From positions 114,421-178,420 of the forward strand of contig JBBKWH010000014.1 of the NCBI GenBank assembly GCA_037968855.1: a stretch of DNA of 64,000 nt, given 5' to 3'. Below are positions 35,921 through 44,030 of this stretch, one piece after another; the stretch's first letter is position 1; each line of letters opens with the position of its first letter. The notes below the pieces were generated by a model. The model made no database searches. It saw only the letters and a program-made list of their open reading frames with translations, and had not been told where the DNA came from. The position numbers and the translations under genes were made by a program. The DNA is from JBBKWH01 sp037968855. GTDB lineage: Bacteria; Pseudomonadota; Gammaproteobacteria; Pseudomonadales; Moraxellaceae.

Positions 35921-37119
35921 GGGTTAATCTGGCTGTACTGCTGTTTTTTTTGTTGCTGTTGGTGCTGGCAGGGGCATTGCTGGCCAGCAGTTTAATGGGT
36001 GATGCGGGCTATGTTTGGCTGGTTTGGCAAGGCTGGCAAGTTCAGACCAGTGTGGGATTGCTATTGCTGGCCATGCTGGTTTTTTCGATTGTCATTGTGC
36101 TGTTGTTATTGCTGTTGGGCACATTATTGGTCTGGCCAGAACGACGACGGCAACGAGTGCTGGCACAAGATCAGGCCTATCATTTGGCTCAGTTAGAACA
36201 GTCGAGTCTGTATAGCGTACTGGCTGCACCTGTTCAGGCATTAGAGTGTCTACAGCAGCCACGACAGCGCGTTATGCCCGTGGTCTGGCCATTGCTGCAA
36301 GCCAGTCAAGCCTTAGCGGCAGGCCTGCCCCAGATTGCTGCCCACGCACTAGAACAAACACCAAGCCAAGCCGATGAACTGGCGATGCTCGTGCAAATCG
36401 AGCTGGCATTATCTGAGCATCAGGCAGAGATTGCAGCGCCGCTATTGTTGTTTTTGCGCCAGACGCCTGCCGAAGCGTTTCGTCAGCGTTTAGAGCCTGC
36501 TTTTACCGAGCAGTTAGATCGATTATGGCTGCGTTGGGCCGAGCAACAAGCATGGCCCGCGTTGCAGTCAGGCGTGCCCACAGCATTCAGTCGTGAGCAA
36601 TGGCGGGTATTGCTATGGGCATTATTGGCGCAATTGGCCCAGATGACACATGCTAACGAGATTGCACTGCTGCATGTTTATGATCGCTTAACGCCAGAGC
36701 AACAGCAGCATAATGCATTGGCGTGGGTACAATTATTGATTCGTCTACCCGAAGGGCAAGGACGGGCGTGGCTATTGGTGTTAGAGGTTCTTACCCAGCG
36801 GTTTGATCCGGCCTTATTGCCATTATTGTTACGATTGGCGCGCACATTTGCCCTGCCGTTGGGGGAAGATCAACAGGTGACGCAAGTGTTACAGCAGTTG
36901 CACGAGCGCTACCCTGGTCAACCGTCGATTCGTTTGGCGCAAGCGCGATGGTTTGATGCACAAGGTCAAGCGGGTCAAGCGGATCAGTGGGCGCAAGATT
37001 GGCCAACGTCTGAGTTATTTTTGCGTTTAAATGTACTGCGGCAATTAGAGTCGGATGACCGTTTATTGGCTCACCTGTCGCCTGCGTTGTATGATTTTAA
37101 GCTCATAGGAGCGATGTAA
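35917..37119 (+). CDS. hemY: HemY-type TPR membrane protein
   Basis: 400 residues with two N-terminal membrane helices (about 5-25 and 40-70) and a helical repeat domain of TPR type. Family feature: the GYVWLVWQGWQVQTSVG loop between the helices. It is unrelated to protoporphyrinogen oxidase despite the shared name. Very rich in Leu, Gln and Ala. The next gene starts immediately after its stop. Confidence 0.88.
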   Translation: MRVNLAVLLFFLLLLVLAGALLASSLMGDAGYVWLVWQGWQVQTSVGLLLLAMLVFSIVIVLLLLLLGTLLVWPERRRQRVLAQDQAYHLAQLEQSSLYSVLAAPVQALECLQQPRQRVMPVVWPLLQASQALAAGLPQIAAHALEQTPSQADELAMLVQIELALSEHQAEIAAPLLLFLRQTPAEAFRQRLEPAFTEQLDRLWLRWAEQQAWPALQSGVPTAFSREQWRVLLWALLAQLAQMTHANEIALLHVYDRLTPEQQQHNALAWVQLLIRLPEGQGRAWLLVLEVLTQRFDPALLPLLLRLARTFALPLGEDQQVTQVLQQLHERYPGQPSIRLAQARWFDAQGQAGQADQWAQDWPTSELFLRLNVLRQLESDDRLLAHLSPALYDFKLIGAM

Positions 37120-37641
37120 ATGAATGTGATTAAAGAGTGTCCGGTGGTCCATCATCAGCAGGTGGCTTGGGGCGATATGGATGCCTTCGGTCATGTCAAT
37201 AACGTGATGTATTATCGTTATATGGAAAGCGCGAGAATTGAGTATCTGACTCAAATTGAAGCATTTTCAGGTGGTTTGGTCAGTGTGGTATCGTCGAGTA
37301 GCTGTCGGTTTTATCGTCCGGTCTATTATCCTGACGTGCTTAAAATTGGCGCAAGAGTGGTCGAGATTCGTAACTCAGGTTTTCGCATGGCCTATGTGAT
37401 TCATAGTAATCAGCAAGGTCAAATGGTTGCCACTGGCGAGGCGATTGTGGTGATGGTCGATGCCACCACCTTCGAAAAAGCCGCCTTACCAATGGCGCTA
37501 CGGCAAAAAATTTCCAAGCTTGAAGCCAGCGTCGGTCATGATTTACAAGTCAGTGAGCCGGTGGAGAAAAAACGCTTAAGCGAAATTGGCCGCGCCCTGC
37601 GCGAAAATCTTGATCATATCGTGCCGAAGATTGGTAAATAA
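37120..37641 (+). CDS. Acyl-CoA thioesterase (4HBT, hotdog fold)
   Basis: 173 residues. WGDMDAFGHVNNVMYYRYMESARIEYL is the active-site helix of YbgC/FadM-type thioesterases, including the catalytic Asp and the HVNN turn. The last 40 residues are a charged helical tail. It abuts hemY and may be read with the haem block, though a functional link is not obvious. Confidence 0.85.
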   Translation: MNVIKECPVVHHQQVAWGDMDAFGHVNNVMYYRYMESARIEYLTQIEAFSGGLVSVVSSSSCRFYRPVYYPDVLKIGARVVEIRNSGFRMAYVIHSNQQGQMVATGEAIVVMVDATTFEKAALPMALRQKISKLEASVGHDLQVSEPVEKKRLSEIGRALRENLDHIVPKIGK

Positions 37642-37662
37642 AACCGCGAGTTGATCGACAGC

Positions 37663-37688
37663 AAAAAGGCGCATGACGCGCCTTTTTT
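37663..37688. terminator. Terminator between thioesterase gene and hisF
   Basis: AAAAAGGCGC / GCGCCTTTTTT with loop ATGAC; A- and T-runs on both sides, so it can serve both convergent genes. Confidence 0.9.
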
Positions 37689-37716
37689 GTTGCCTTTTGA
37701 CTGCTCATTCAGCCGA

Positions 37717-38487
37717 TTAAAGCCGCATCTCAATGCCCAAATCCGCCAAATATTGTTTGGCTTCTGGAATCGTGTGTTGACCGAAGTGAAAAATACTCGC
37801 CGCCAGCACCGCATCTGCGCCACCTTGCAAGATGCCATCGGCTAAATGCTGCAAATTGCCCACACCGCCCGACGCAATGGTCGGAATATTGACCTGATCA
37901 TTGATCGCACGCATCAAACCCAAGTCATAACCCGCCTTAGTGCCGTCGGCATCCATACTGGTGACCAGTAGCTCGCCTGCGCCAAGATCTGCCATCTTAA
38001 TCGCCCATTCAACCGCATCAATACCGGTTGGCTTGCGGCCACCATGGGTAAAGATTTCCCAACGTGGCTGTCCGTTTTGATCGGCCACGCGCTTGGCATC
38101 AATCGCCACCACAATACACTGTGCGCCAAAGCGCTGTGATGCTTCGCCGACAAATTCGGGGGTAAAGACCGCAGCCGAATTGATCGACACTTTGTCTGCA
38201 CCAGCGTTTAACAACTGACGAATGTCATCAAGTTTGCGCACGCCACCGCCAACGGTCAGCGGTACAAACACGGTTTCGGCCATCCGCTCAACCGTGCGGT
38301 AGGTGGTATCGCGGCCATGATGGGTCGCGGTGATGTCCAAAAAGGTAATTTCGTCCGCGCCTTGCTCGTTATAGCGGCGCGCGATCTCGACCGGATCACC
38401 CGCATCACGAATATCAAGAAACTGCACGCCTTTGACCACGCGGCCATTGTCGACATCCAGACAGGGAATAATGCGTTTGGCCAACAT
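37717..38487 (-). CDS. hisF: Imidazole glycerol phosphate synthase, cyclase subunit
   Basis: TIM-barrel subunit that with HisH forms IGP and AICAR in histidine synthesis. 256 residues; MLAKRIIPCLDVDNGRVVKG, FLDITAT, PLTVGGGV and IASGGVGN are family blocks, with catalytic Asp residues in the first and in ASMDADGTK-type (here MDADGTK) segments. ATG 38487 has GGAG seven bases upstream; the open frame continues to 38565 but over the divergent thrB promoter. It is separated from hisH-hisA by 2.2 kb, with thrB and a DUF2007 gene between. Confidence 0.95.
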   Translation of the reverse strand: MLAKRIIPCLDVDNGRVVKGVQFLDIRDAGDPVEIARRYNEQGADEITFLDITATHHGRDTTYRTVERMAETVFVPLTVGGGVRKLDDIRQLLNAGADKVSINSAAVFTPEFVGEASQRFGAQCIVVAIDAKRVADQNGQPRWEIFTHGGRKPTGIDAVEWAIKMADLGAGELLVTSMDADGTKAGYDLGLMRAINDQVNIPTIASGGVGNLQHLADGILQGGADAVLAASIFHFGQHTIPEAKQYLADLGIEMRL

Positions 38488-38567
38488 GGCAAGCTCCGTG
38501 GATTTGTCGCAGCGCGACGGGATCAGGGGCGCTATAGTAACAAAACCGCACCACCGAAGGGTCAATC

Positions 38568-39515
38568 ATGTCTGTGTATACCGCGCTATCTGCCGAGCAA
38601 ATCGGTCAGTTTATCCAAGGCTACGGCAAAACCGTGCAGACCATCACCCCGATCCAAAACGGCATCGAAAACAGCAATTGGTTTATCACCGATGACTGCA
38701 AGGCCGTGTGGGTGCTGACCTTATTTGAAGAACTAGATGCTACAGACGCAGGCAACTTGGCCGATCTGCTGGATGGCATTGCCCAGCATGGCTTGCCAGT
38801 TGCCGCCCCGTTAATCAGCGCGCAAGGCCAACGGCTGTCTGTGTTGGCTGATAAACCGGCCCAGCTTGCGCCTTGTCTGGTCGGTCAGCACCCCATGCAG
38901 CCAACCTTGGGTCAATGTGCGGCAATGGGTGAGGGCTTGGCACGCTTACATGTGGCGATGCAATCGGTTGTTTTAGACAAACCCAATGCGCATGGTCAGG
39001 TATGGTGGCAGCACACCGCAAGCACATTAAAACCGAGCATGCATGCCGATGATCAGACCTTGCTTGAGGGCTTGTTTGCCCAGTTTGACGCGATACAAAT
39101 GCAGGTTGGGGCTTTACCACGAGGGCTAATTCATGGGGATTTGTTTCGGGATAACACCTTGTTTGATGGTGATGTACTGACAGGTATCTTAGATTTTTCG
39201 GAATGTTGTGTGGATGACTACCTGTTAGATATTGCCATTACTATCAATGATTTTTGCAGTGCTTGGCCGAGTGTATCGTTGGATCAGGCCAAAAAAAATG
39301 CGTTTATTTGCGGTTATGAGCAGGTTAGAGCATTCACCACCGATGAGAAAAACGCCTTGCCAGTGTACTTGGCGATGGCGGCGGGGCGGTTTTGGCTGTC
39401 GCGTTTGCAAGTGGCCGAGCGTAATACCAGCGAAGGTCGCATCAGTGCCGATGTACTGCAAAAAGACCCGAATGAGATGCGTGAGATGGTGCGGGATCGG
39501 CTGCAATCAACATAA
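38568..39515 (+). CDS. thrB: Homoserine kinase ThrB (choline-kinase fold)
   Basis: 315 residues of the aminoglycoside/choline-kinase-like ThrB found in Pseudomonas and Acinetobacter, not the GHMP type of E. coli. Catalytic loop GLIHGDLFRDNTLF and metal motif GILDFSECC are intact, as is the substrate-side MAAGRFWLSRL. It phosphorylates homoserine in threonine synthesis. Divergent from hisF, 80 bases apart. Confidence 0.93.
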   Translation: MSVYTALSAEQIGQFIQGYGKTVQTITPIQNGIENSNWFITDDCKAVWVLTLFEELDATDAGNLADLLDGIAQHGLPVAAPLISAQGQRLSVLADKPAQLAPCLVGQHPMQPTLGQCAAMGEGLARLHVAMQSVVLDKPNAHGQVWWQHTASTLKPSMHADDQTLLEGLFAQFDAIQMQVGALPRGLIHGDLFRDNTLFDGDVLTGILDFSECCVDDYLLDIAITINDFCSAWPSVSLDQAKKNAFICGYEQVRAFTTDEKNALPVYLAMAAGRFWLSRLQVAERNTSEGRISADVLQKDPNEMREMVRDRLQST

Positions 39516-39590
39516 CTGACCAAATCACAACACAGGCCCATGCAGATCGGTGCAGTCTCAAAGGTCTGGCGATCAATCAGGACGACACAC

Positions 39591-39836
39591 ATGAACACGC
39601 AAGATTGGCAGCACATTCACGAATGCAGCAGTCAGTGGGCCTTAGATGTGGCGGCGGGGGTGTTGCGTAGCCAAGGGATTGCGGTGTTTGTGCAGCGTGA
39701 TCAGCCGATTGCGGGGTTGGATGAAGGCGGCAGTCTGTATGTACATCCCGATCAAGCACAGCAAGCCGAGCAGATACTCAATGCACAGCAGATTAGTGAT
39801 GAGGAGTTGACGGCATTGGCGATGGGCACGCGGTAG
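39591..39836 (+). CDS. DUF2007-type small protein
   Basis: 81 residues from ATG 39591. The fold VLRSQGIAVFVQRDQPIAGLDEGGSLYVHPDQAQQAEQIL is that of the DUF2007 (putative prokaryotic signal-transducing) family, related to PII-like folds. Role unknown. Follows thrB by 75 bases. The upstream extension to 39540 is probably not translated. Confidence 0.78.
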   Translation: MNTQDWQHIHECSSQWALDVAAGVLRSQGIAVFVQRDQPIAGLDEGGSLYVHPDQAQQAEQILNAQQISDEELTALAMGTR

Positions 39837-39859
39837 GGTGTGCTATGGTCGTCAAAATA

Positions 39860-39876
39860 GGTGCGCATGGCGCACC
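39860..39876. repeat. Small palindrome of the GGTGCGC-N3-GCGCACC kind
   Basis: GGTGCGC ATG GCGCACC. Together with the upstream GGGTGTGC word at 39837 it looks like a small dispersed palindromic unit. A similar, less perfect copy lies at 63350-63368. Confidence 0.6.
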
Positions 39877-39891
39877 CAATACATCATCATG

Positions 39892-39919
39892 AAAAAGGCT
39901 GAGATCACTCAGCCTTTTT
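39892..39919. terminator. Terminator between DUF2007 gene and hisA
   Basis: AAAAAGGCTGAG / CTCAGCCTTTTT with loop ATCA; usable in both directions for convergent genes. Confidence 0.93.
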
Positions 39920-39929
39920 CATTCAACCA

Positions 39930-40652
39930 TTAAGCATCCAACACCGACTGCGCCTCACGCAAATTGATGGTGCCTTCATAGATCGCCCGTCCAGTGATCG
40001 CACCCAAAATACCCGCCTGACCTTTAAGCCCACGAATATCATCCAGATTGGTCACACCACCCGACGCAATGACCGGCAAGCCACAACCAGCAGCCAGTGC
40101 CACGGTCTGCTCAATGTTGACGCCTTGCATCATGCCGTCACGGGCAATATCGGTGTACACAATCGATGACACGCCAGCATCGGCAAAACGCTTGGCCAGA
40201 TCCACCGCGCGCACGCTGGTCACATTGGCCCAGCCGTCAGTGGCGACCATGCCGTCTTTGGCGTCAATGCCAACAATGATATGACCGGCGAACTCGCGGC
40301 AGGCTTGCTCAACAAATTCAGGATCTTGCACGGCTTTAGTGCCAATGATCACAAATGACACACCGGCTTCGAGGTAGTGGCGAATGGTCTCCATTGAGCG
40401 AATGCCACCACCAATCTGAATTGGTAGCTCTGGATGGGCCAGCGCGATTTTTTCTACCACGTCTTTATGGATCGGCGTACCAGCAAAGGCACCGTTTAAA
40501 TCGACCAAATGCAGACGGCGTGCGCCTTCATTGACCCAATGCGTTGCCGTGGCGACAGGATCATCGGAGAACACGGTATCGTCTTCCATCCGGCCTTGTT
40601 TAAGACGCACACATTGGCCGTCTTTGAGATCAATTGCAGGGATAATCAGCAT
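39930..40652 (-). CDS. hisA: Phosphoribosylformimino-AICAR-P isomerase
   Basis: TIM-barrel isomerase of histidine synthesis, 240 residues. LIIPAIDLKDGQCVRLKQG, IQIGGGIRSMETI and VYTDIARDGM carry the two catalytic Asp residues. Lies 22 bases after hisH in the hisB-hisH-hisA operon. Confidence 0.96.
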   Translation of the reverse strand: MLIIPAIDLKDGQCVRLKQGRMEDDTVFSDDPVATATHWVNEGARRLHLVDLNGAFAGTPIHKDVVEKIALAHPELPIQIGGGIRSMETIRHYLEAGVSFVIIGTKAVQDPEFVEQACREFAGHIIVGIDAKDGMVATDGWANVTSVRAVDLAKRFADAGVSSIVYTDIARDGMMQGVNIEQTVALAAGCGLPVIASGGVTNLDDIRGLKGQAGILGAITGRAIYEGTINLREAQSVLDA

Positions 40653-40674
40653 GAGATGTTCCTAAAAATCGGGC

Positions 40675-41292
40675 TTAAATGCGCCATTCCACAAAGTTTT
40701 TCAGCAACTGTAAGCCTACGGTGTGGCTTTTTTCAGGGTGAAATTGGGTGGCAAATAGGTTGTCACGGCTTAAGGCCGCGGCAAAATCGACGGCATAATC
40801 ACACGTGGCGGCAATGATGCTGGCATCTTGCGGCGCGACATAAAAACTATGCACAAAGTAAAAACGGCTATCTTGCGCAATGCCTTGCCACATCGGGTGG
40901 CTAGGGTCGGCTTGATGCACTTGGTTCCAGCCCATATGCGGCACTTTAACGCCTGCATGATCTGGAAAGCGTTTGACCGCGCCGTCAAAAATACCCAAGC
41001 AGTCCACGCCGCCGTTTTCTTCTGACGATTGCATCAAGGCTTGCATACCGACGCAAATGGCCAGCACCGGCTTGTTAAACACCGCTTGCTGAATCGCCAG
41101 ATCCACACCTGCATCACGCATACCGGCCATGCAGTCACGCATCGCACCCACACCAGGGAAAACGATTTTGTCGGCTTGATCAATCAGCTTGGGGTCGTTG
41201 GTGATGTCCACTCGCGCGCCAACATGCTCAAGCGCCTTGGCGGCAGAGTGCAGGTTGCCCATGCCGTAATCAAGAAGGGCCACACGAGTCAT
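40675..41292 (-). CDS. hisH: Imidazole glycerol phosphate synthase, glutaminase subunit
   Basis: Class I glutamine amidotransferase, 205 residues. The nucleophile lies in PVLAICVGMQ, the catalytic His/Glu in ATQFHPEKS, and the N-terminus is LDYGMGNLHS. The start follows the hisB stop directly. Its partner HisF is encoded about 2 kb away. Confidence 0.96.
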   Translation of the reverse strand: MTRVALLDYGMGNLHSAAKALEHVGARVDITNDPKLIDQADKIVFPGVGAMRDCMAGMRDAGVDLAIQQAVFNKPVLAICVGMQALMQSSEENGGVDCLGIFDGAVKRFPDHAGVKVPHMGWNQVHQADPSHPMWQGIAQDSRFYFVHSFYVAPQDASIIAATCDYAVDFAAALSRDNLFATQFHPEKSHTVGLQLLKNFVEWRI

Positions 41293-41901
41293 TTATAAGC
41301 TGCCTTTGGTTGACGCGATGGTGCCCGCAGCACGCGGGTCCATTTCACAGGCCATCCGCAAGGCGCGGGCAAAGGCTTTAAAAATGCTTTCGATTTGGTG
41401 ATGGCTGTTTTTGCCTTTGAGGTTGTCCAAGTGCAAAGTCATCAAGGCGTGATTGACAAAACCCTGAAAAAACTCAGAAAACAAGTCAACATCAAAGCTG
41501 CCAACACGCGCGCGGGTAAATGGAATGTCCATAAACAAACCGGGCCGGCCCGAAATATCCACCACCACGCGCGACAGTGCTTCGTCTAATGGCGCATAAA
41601 AATGCCCATAACGACGAATGCCTTTTTTATCGCCAAGTGCTTGGGCAAACGCTTGGCCCAAGGTGATGCCGCAGTCTTCGACTGTGTGGTGATCGTCGAT
41701 GTCGAGGTCACCGTGGCATTCGATGTCGATGTCAAACAAGCCATGACGTTTGATTTGATCAATCATATGATCCAAGAACGCCACACCGGTGTTGAGGGTG
41801 CCTTGTCCGCTGCCATCAAGATTAACCCGCGCACGAATTTTGGTCTCGTTGGTATTACGGACTACTTCGGCGATACGTGCTGGACTTGCGAAATCAGCCA
41901 T
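41293..41901 (-). CDS. hisB: Imidazoleglycerol-phosphate dehydratase
   Basis: Monofunctional dehydratase of 202 residues, without the phosphatase half fused in E. coli. The metal-binding repeats DLDIDDHHTVEDCGI and NSHHQIES (here KNSHHQIES) and GFLDHM-type FLDHMIDQI are present. First gene of hisB-hisH-hisA. Confidence 0.95.
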   Translation of the reverse strand: MADFASPARIAEVVRNTNETKIRARVNLDGSGQGTLNTGVAFLDHMIDQIKRHGLFDIDIECHGDLDIDDHHTVEDCGITLGQAFAQALGDKKGIRRYGHFYAPLDEALSRVVVDISGRPGLFMDIPFTRARVGSFDVDLFSEFFQGFVNHALMTLHLDNLKGKNSHHQIESIFKAFARALRMACEMDPRAAGTIASTKGSL

Positions 41902-42014
41902 CGACCATCTCCTGTAAAACGTTAATTATAGCGCATCTTTGTAGCGTCTATGGATCGGACTTGCTAGAGTCGGGCTCAAGGATTTTTTTTGCGCATTTAT
42001 TGGAGGAGCCTTTT

Positions 42015-42395
42015 ATGCCTGTCACCGTTCATGCGTATGCCACCCTGACAGACGATCATTTGCGCAATCAGATTGAGCGTATTTATGAGACCAGTCCTGA
42101 ATTTGCCGATGGCGAAGATGCCGTTATCCAGTTGGATATTGCTTTGGCACGCGGCGATATGCTGTATACCGCCGAGTTTAATGACAAAGTGATTGGTGCG
42201 ATTTGGTCTAGAGGCGATGGCGACGAGCGCTTGTTGCAATATGTGGTGGTGCATCCCTCCAATCGAGGCCGTGGCGTTGCTGAGCAATTGCTTGAAGAAG
42301 CTTGCAAGCTTGAAGCCGAAAAAGGCGTCAAGCATTTTAGACCTGGTTGTGGCGCGATTCATCGCATGTTGGCTCATTTGGATCGTTTGGGCTAA
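42015..42395 (+). CDS. GNAT-fold protein, PanZ-like
   Basis: 126 residues from ATG 42015 with GGAGGAG in front. Acetyl-CoA site VVVHPSNRGRGVAEQLLEEA is a good GNAT loop (RGRGV). Size and layout resemble PanZ/PanM, the acetyl-CoA-sensing partner of PanD, and the final segment HRMLAHLDRLG resembles the PanZ end. PanD is not nearby, so this role is tentative; a plain acetyltransferase is the alternative. Confidence 0.75.
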   Translation: MPVTVHAYATLTDDHLRNQIERIYETSPEFADGEDAVIQLDIALARGDMLYTAEFNDKVIGAIWSRGDGDERLLQYVVVHPSNRGRGVAEQLLEEACKLEAEKGVKHFRPGCGAIHRMLAHLDRLG

Positions 42396-42454
42396 GTAAA
42401 TCAGTTGGTTTGTTTAAAAAAGAAACAAACAAAAGCATAAGCCCAGAATCGGGC

Positions 42455-42483
42455 TTGACTTGAAACGGGTCTTTCGATTTAAT
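42455..42483 (+). promoter_or_regulatory. Promoter of tRNA-Phe
   Basis: TTGACT, 17 bases, TTTAAT, placing the start a few bases before the mature tRNA at 42495. A small hairpin AAGCCC/GGGCTT (42439-42456) overlaps the -35. Confidence 0.75.
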
Positions 42484-42494
42484 GCTGACCCTAT

Positions 42495-42570
42495 GGCGTG
42501 ATAGCTCAGTCGGTAGAGCAACGGATTGAAAATCCGTGTGTCCCCAGTTCGATCCTGGGTCTCGCCACCA
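42495..42570 (+). tRNA. tRNA-Phe (anticodon GAA)
   Basis: 76 bases with encoded CCA. D-arm GCTC...GAGC, anticodon stem ACGGA/TCCGT with loop TTGAAAA (GAA), T-arm CCCAG TTCGATC CTGGG, acceptor GGCGTGA/TCTCGCC. The acceptor pairs except for a T5-T68 mismatch. The last 14 bases are the left attachment core of the integrated element, so the 3' end and downstream terminator now come from that element. Confidence 0.96.
42557..42570 (+). other. attL core in the 3' end of tRNA-Phe
   Basis: GGGTCTCGCCACCA, identical to 52155-52168. Bases upstream (TTCGAT) also match, but two to three bases between differ, so the exact crossover lies within the 14-base core. Confidence 0.93.
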
Positions 42571-42582
42571 AATTACCGCCTA

Positions 42583-42665
42583 CGGTAGACCACCGTAGAC
42601 CATGAACCCCAAAGCTCAAAAGGCTTTGGGGTTTTTTGTTGCCCATGGTGATCTATGGCGGTCTA
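42583..42665. repeat. Inverted pairs of 10-base repeats around the left-end terminator
   Basis: CGGTAGACCA and CCGTAGACCA stand head to tail at 42583-42602. On the other side of the terminator TGGTGATCTA and TGGCGGTCTA stand head to tail at 42646-42665. The right pair is an imperfect inverted copy of the left (shared TGGTCTA-like core). The ten-base step would put all units on one face of the helix, as expected for a protein-binding site near attL. Confidence 0.65.
42605..42637 (+). terminator. Terminator after tRNA-Phe, supplied by the element
   Basis: Stem AACCCCAAAGC/GCTTTGGGGTT, seven-base loop, then T-run. It lies inside attL and replaces the displaced host terminator at 52181. Confidence 0.92.
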
Positions 42666-42684
42666 TGGGAAAACACCAACATTC

Positions 42685-42733
42685 GTTGGTATATTTGTTG
42701 GTATAGCAAAATACCATCAAGGCTTATACCAAC
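42685..42733. repeat. Left-end GTTGGTATA sites overlapping the integrase promoter region
   Basis: Two GTTGGTATA words (42685-42693, 42697-42705) separated by TTT, plus an inverted copy TATACCAAC (42725-42733) that touches the integrase start codon. The pair recurs near attR. They are probably arm-type sites for integrase or sites for an excision factor, and could let the bound protein repress int. Confidence 0.75.
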
Positions 42734-43948
42734 ATGCTTACTGATGCCGCGATCAAAAAGATCAAAAAACCTGATCTAAATCAAAAGACCCCAGACAAAC
42801 ACACCGACACGCACGGCCTGCAATTGCATGTGTTCGCCAATGGTCGGATGACGTGGATTTATGCCTACCGCTTAGACAGCAAGCAAAAGACCTTCACCAT
42901 CGGCAAATACCCACAGGTGAGCCTTGCCGATGCCAGACGCGCACGGGATGACGCGCGTAGGCAGGTAGAACAGCAGATCGACCCCAGCAGGGCAAAGCAG
43001 CAAATTAAGCGACAAGGCGAGGGCTTGCCGACGTTTGAGCTTGTGGCGCGTGAATGGCATACCACCCAGTCACCCAAGTGGTCGGACAGTACGATCATTC
43101 GAGCGATGCGCCGATTGGAGAACGACGTGTTCCCATACATCGGAAAACTACCGATTGCCCAAATCACTGCCCCTGATCTATTGCAGGTCATGCGACGCAT
43201 AGAAACGCGATCCGTAGACACGGCTTATCGAGCATTGCAGGAGTGTGGGCAGATATTCCGGTACGGCGTAGCGACTGGACGAAATCAGTATGACCCCAGC
43301 GCGGCCCTCAAAGGCGCATTAGCCCCACGCATCACCAAACACTTTGCTGCAATCATCGAACCCGACGAACTAGCCAAGCTACTGCGCGTCATAGACGGCT
43401 TTAACGGCACGTTCGTGGTGAAGTGTGCGTTACAGGTCGCCCCGATGATGTTTGTACGGATTGGTGAGCTTAGAGCGGCCAAATGGACGGACATAGACCT
43501 ACAGGCAGGCGAGTGGCGGTACTTTGTGAGCAAGACCAAGCAAAACCACATCGTTGCCTTGCCGCGTCAAGCTATCGCGATCCTGAGCGATTTAAAGCAA
43601 CTTACTGGCGAATTCGAGCATGTGTTCTATGGTGGTCGCAATCGTCACCAGCCCATGAGTGAAGCAGCGATCAACGCAGCCCTACGGCGCATGGGTTACG
43701 ACACTAAAACCGAAATCACAGGGCATGGCTTTAGAGCAACGGCCAGAACCTTGCTTCATGAGCGCCTACGCTTCCCCCCTGACGTGATCGAACACCAGTT
43801 AGCCCACAGCGTCCCCGACTCACTAGGCACGTCATACAACCGAACCCGCTTTATCGACGAGCGTAGGACGATGATGCAAGCATGGGCAGACTACCTAGAC
43901 GAATTAAAGCAAGGGCAGGTGATCCGCTTCCCCAAAGCCACCGCTTAA
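42734..43948 (+). CDS. int: Tyrosine site-specific integrase, P4 type
   Basis: 404 residues. N-terminal DUF4102-like arm-binding domain (LTDAAIKKIKKP, DTHGLQLHVFANGRMTWIYAYR, FTIGKYPQVSLADAR), SAM-like core-binding domain at about 100-185, and the catalytic domain with Arg in RIGELRAAKW (about 240), His-x-x-Arg in HGFRATARTLLHE (about 331), a second His in HQLAHS and the nucleophile Tyr in LGTSYNRTR (about 367). All five catalytic residues are present, so it should be active. It lies 163 bases inside attL and reads inward, as in other tRNA-targeting elements. Confidence 0.95.
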   Translation: MLTDAAIKKIKKPDLNQKTPDKHTDTHGLQLHVFANGRMTWIYAYRLDSKQKTFTIGKYPQVSLADARRARDDARRQVEQQIDPSRAKQQIKRQGEGLPTFELVAREWHTTQSPKWSDSTIIRAMRRLENDVFPYIGKLPIAQITAPDLLQVMRRIETRSVDTAYRALQECGQIFRYGVATGRNQYDPSAALKGALAPRITKHFAAIIEPDELAKLLRVIDGFNGTFVVKCALQVAPMMFVRIGELRAAKWTDIDLQAGEWRYFVSKTKQNHIVALPRQAIAILSDLKQLTGEFEHVFYGGRNRHQPMSEAAINAALRRMGYDTKTEITGHGFRATARTLLHERLRFPPDVIEHQLAHSVPDSLGTSYNRTRFIDERRTMMQAWADYLDELKQGQVIRFPKATA

Positions 43949-44004
43949 CCGGCCAGCAATGCCACCCGCTACGAGTGGTCGCCAATGGCGTACACCTAGC
44001 GATC

Positions 44005-44030
44005 AAGCCGCCTGCAATGGGCGGTTTTTT
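44005..44030 (+). terminator. Terminator after the integrase gene
   Basis: Stem CCGCC/GGCGG with a seven-base loop and six T. Confidence 0.82.
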
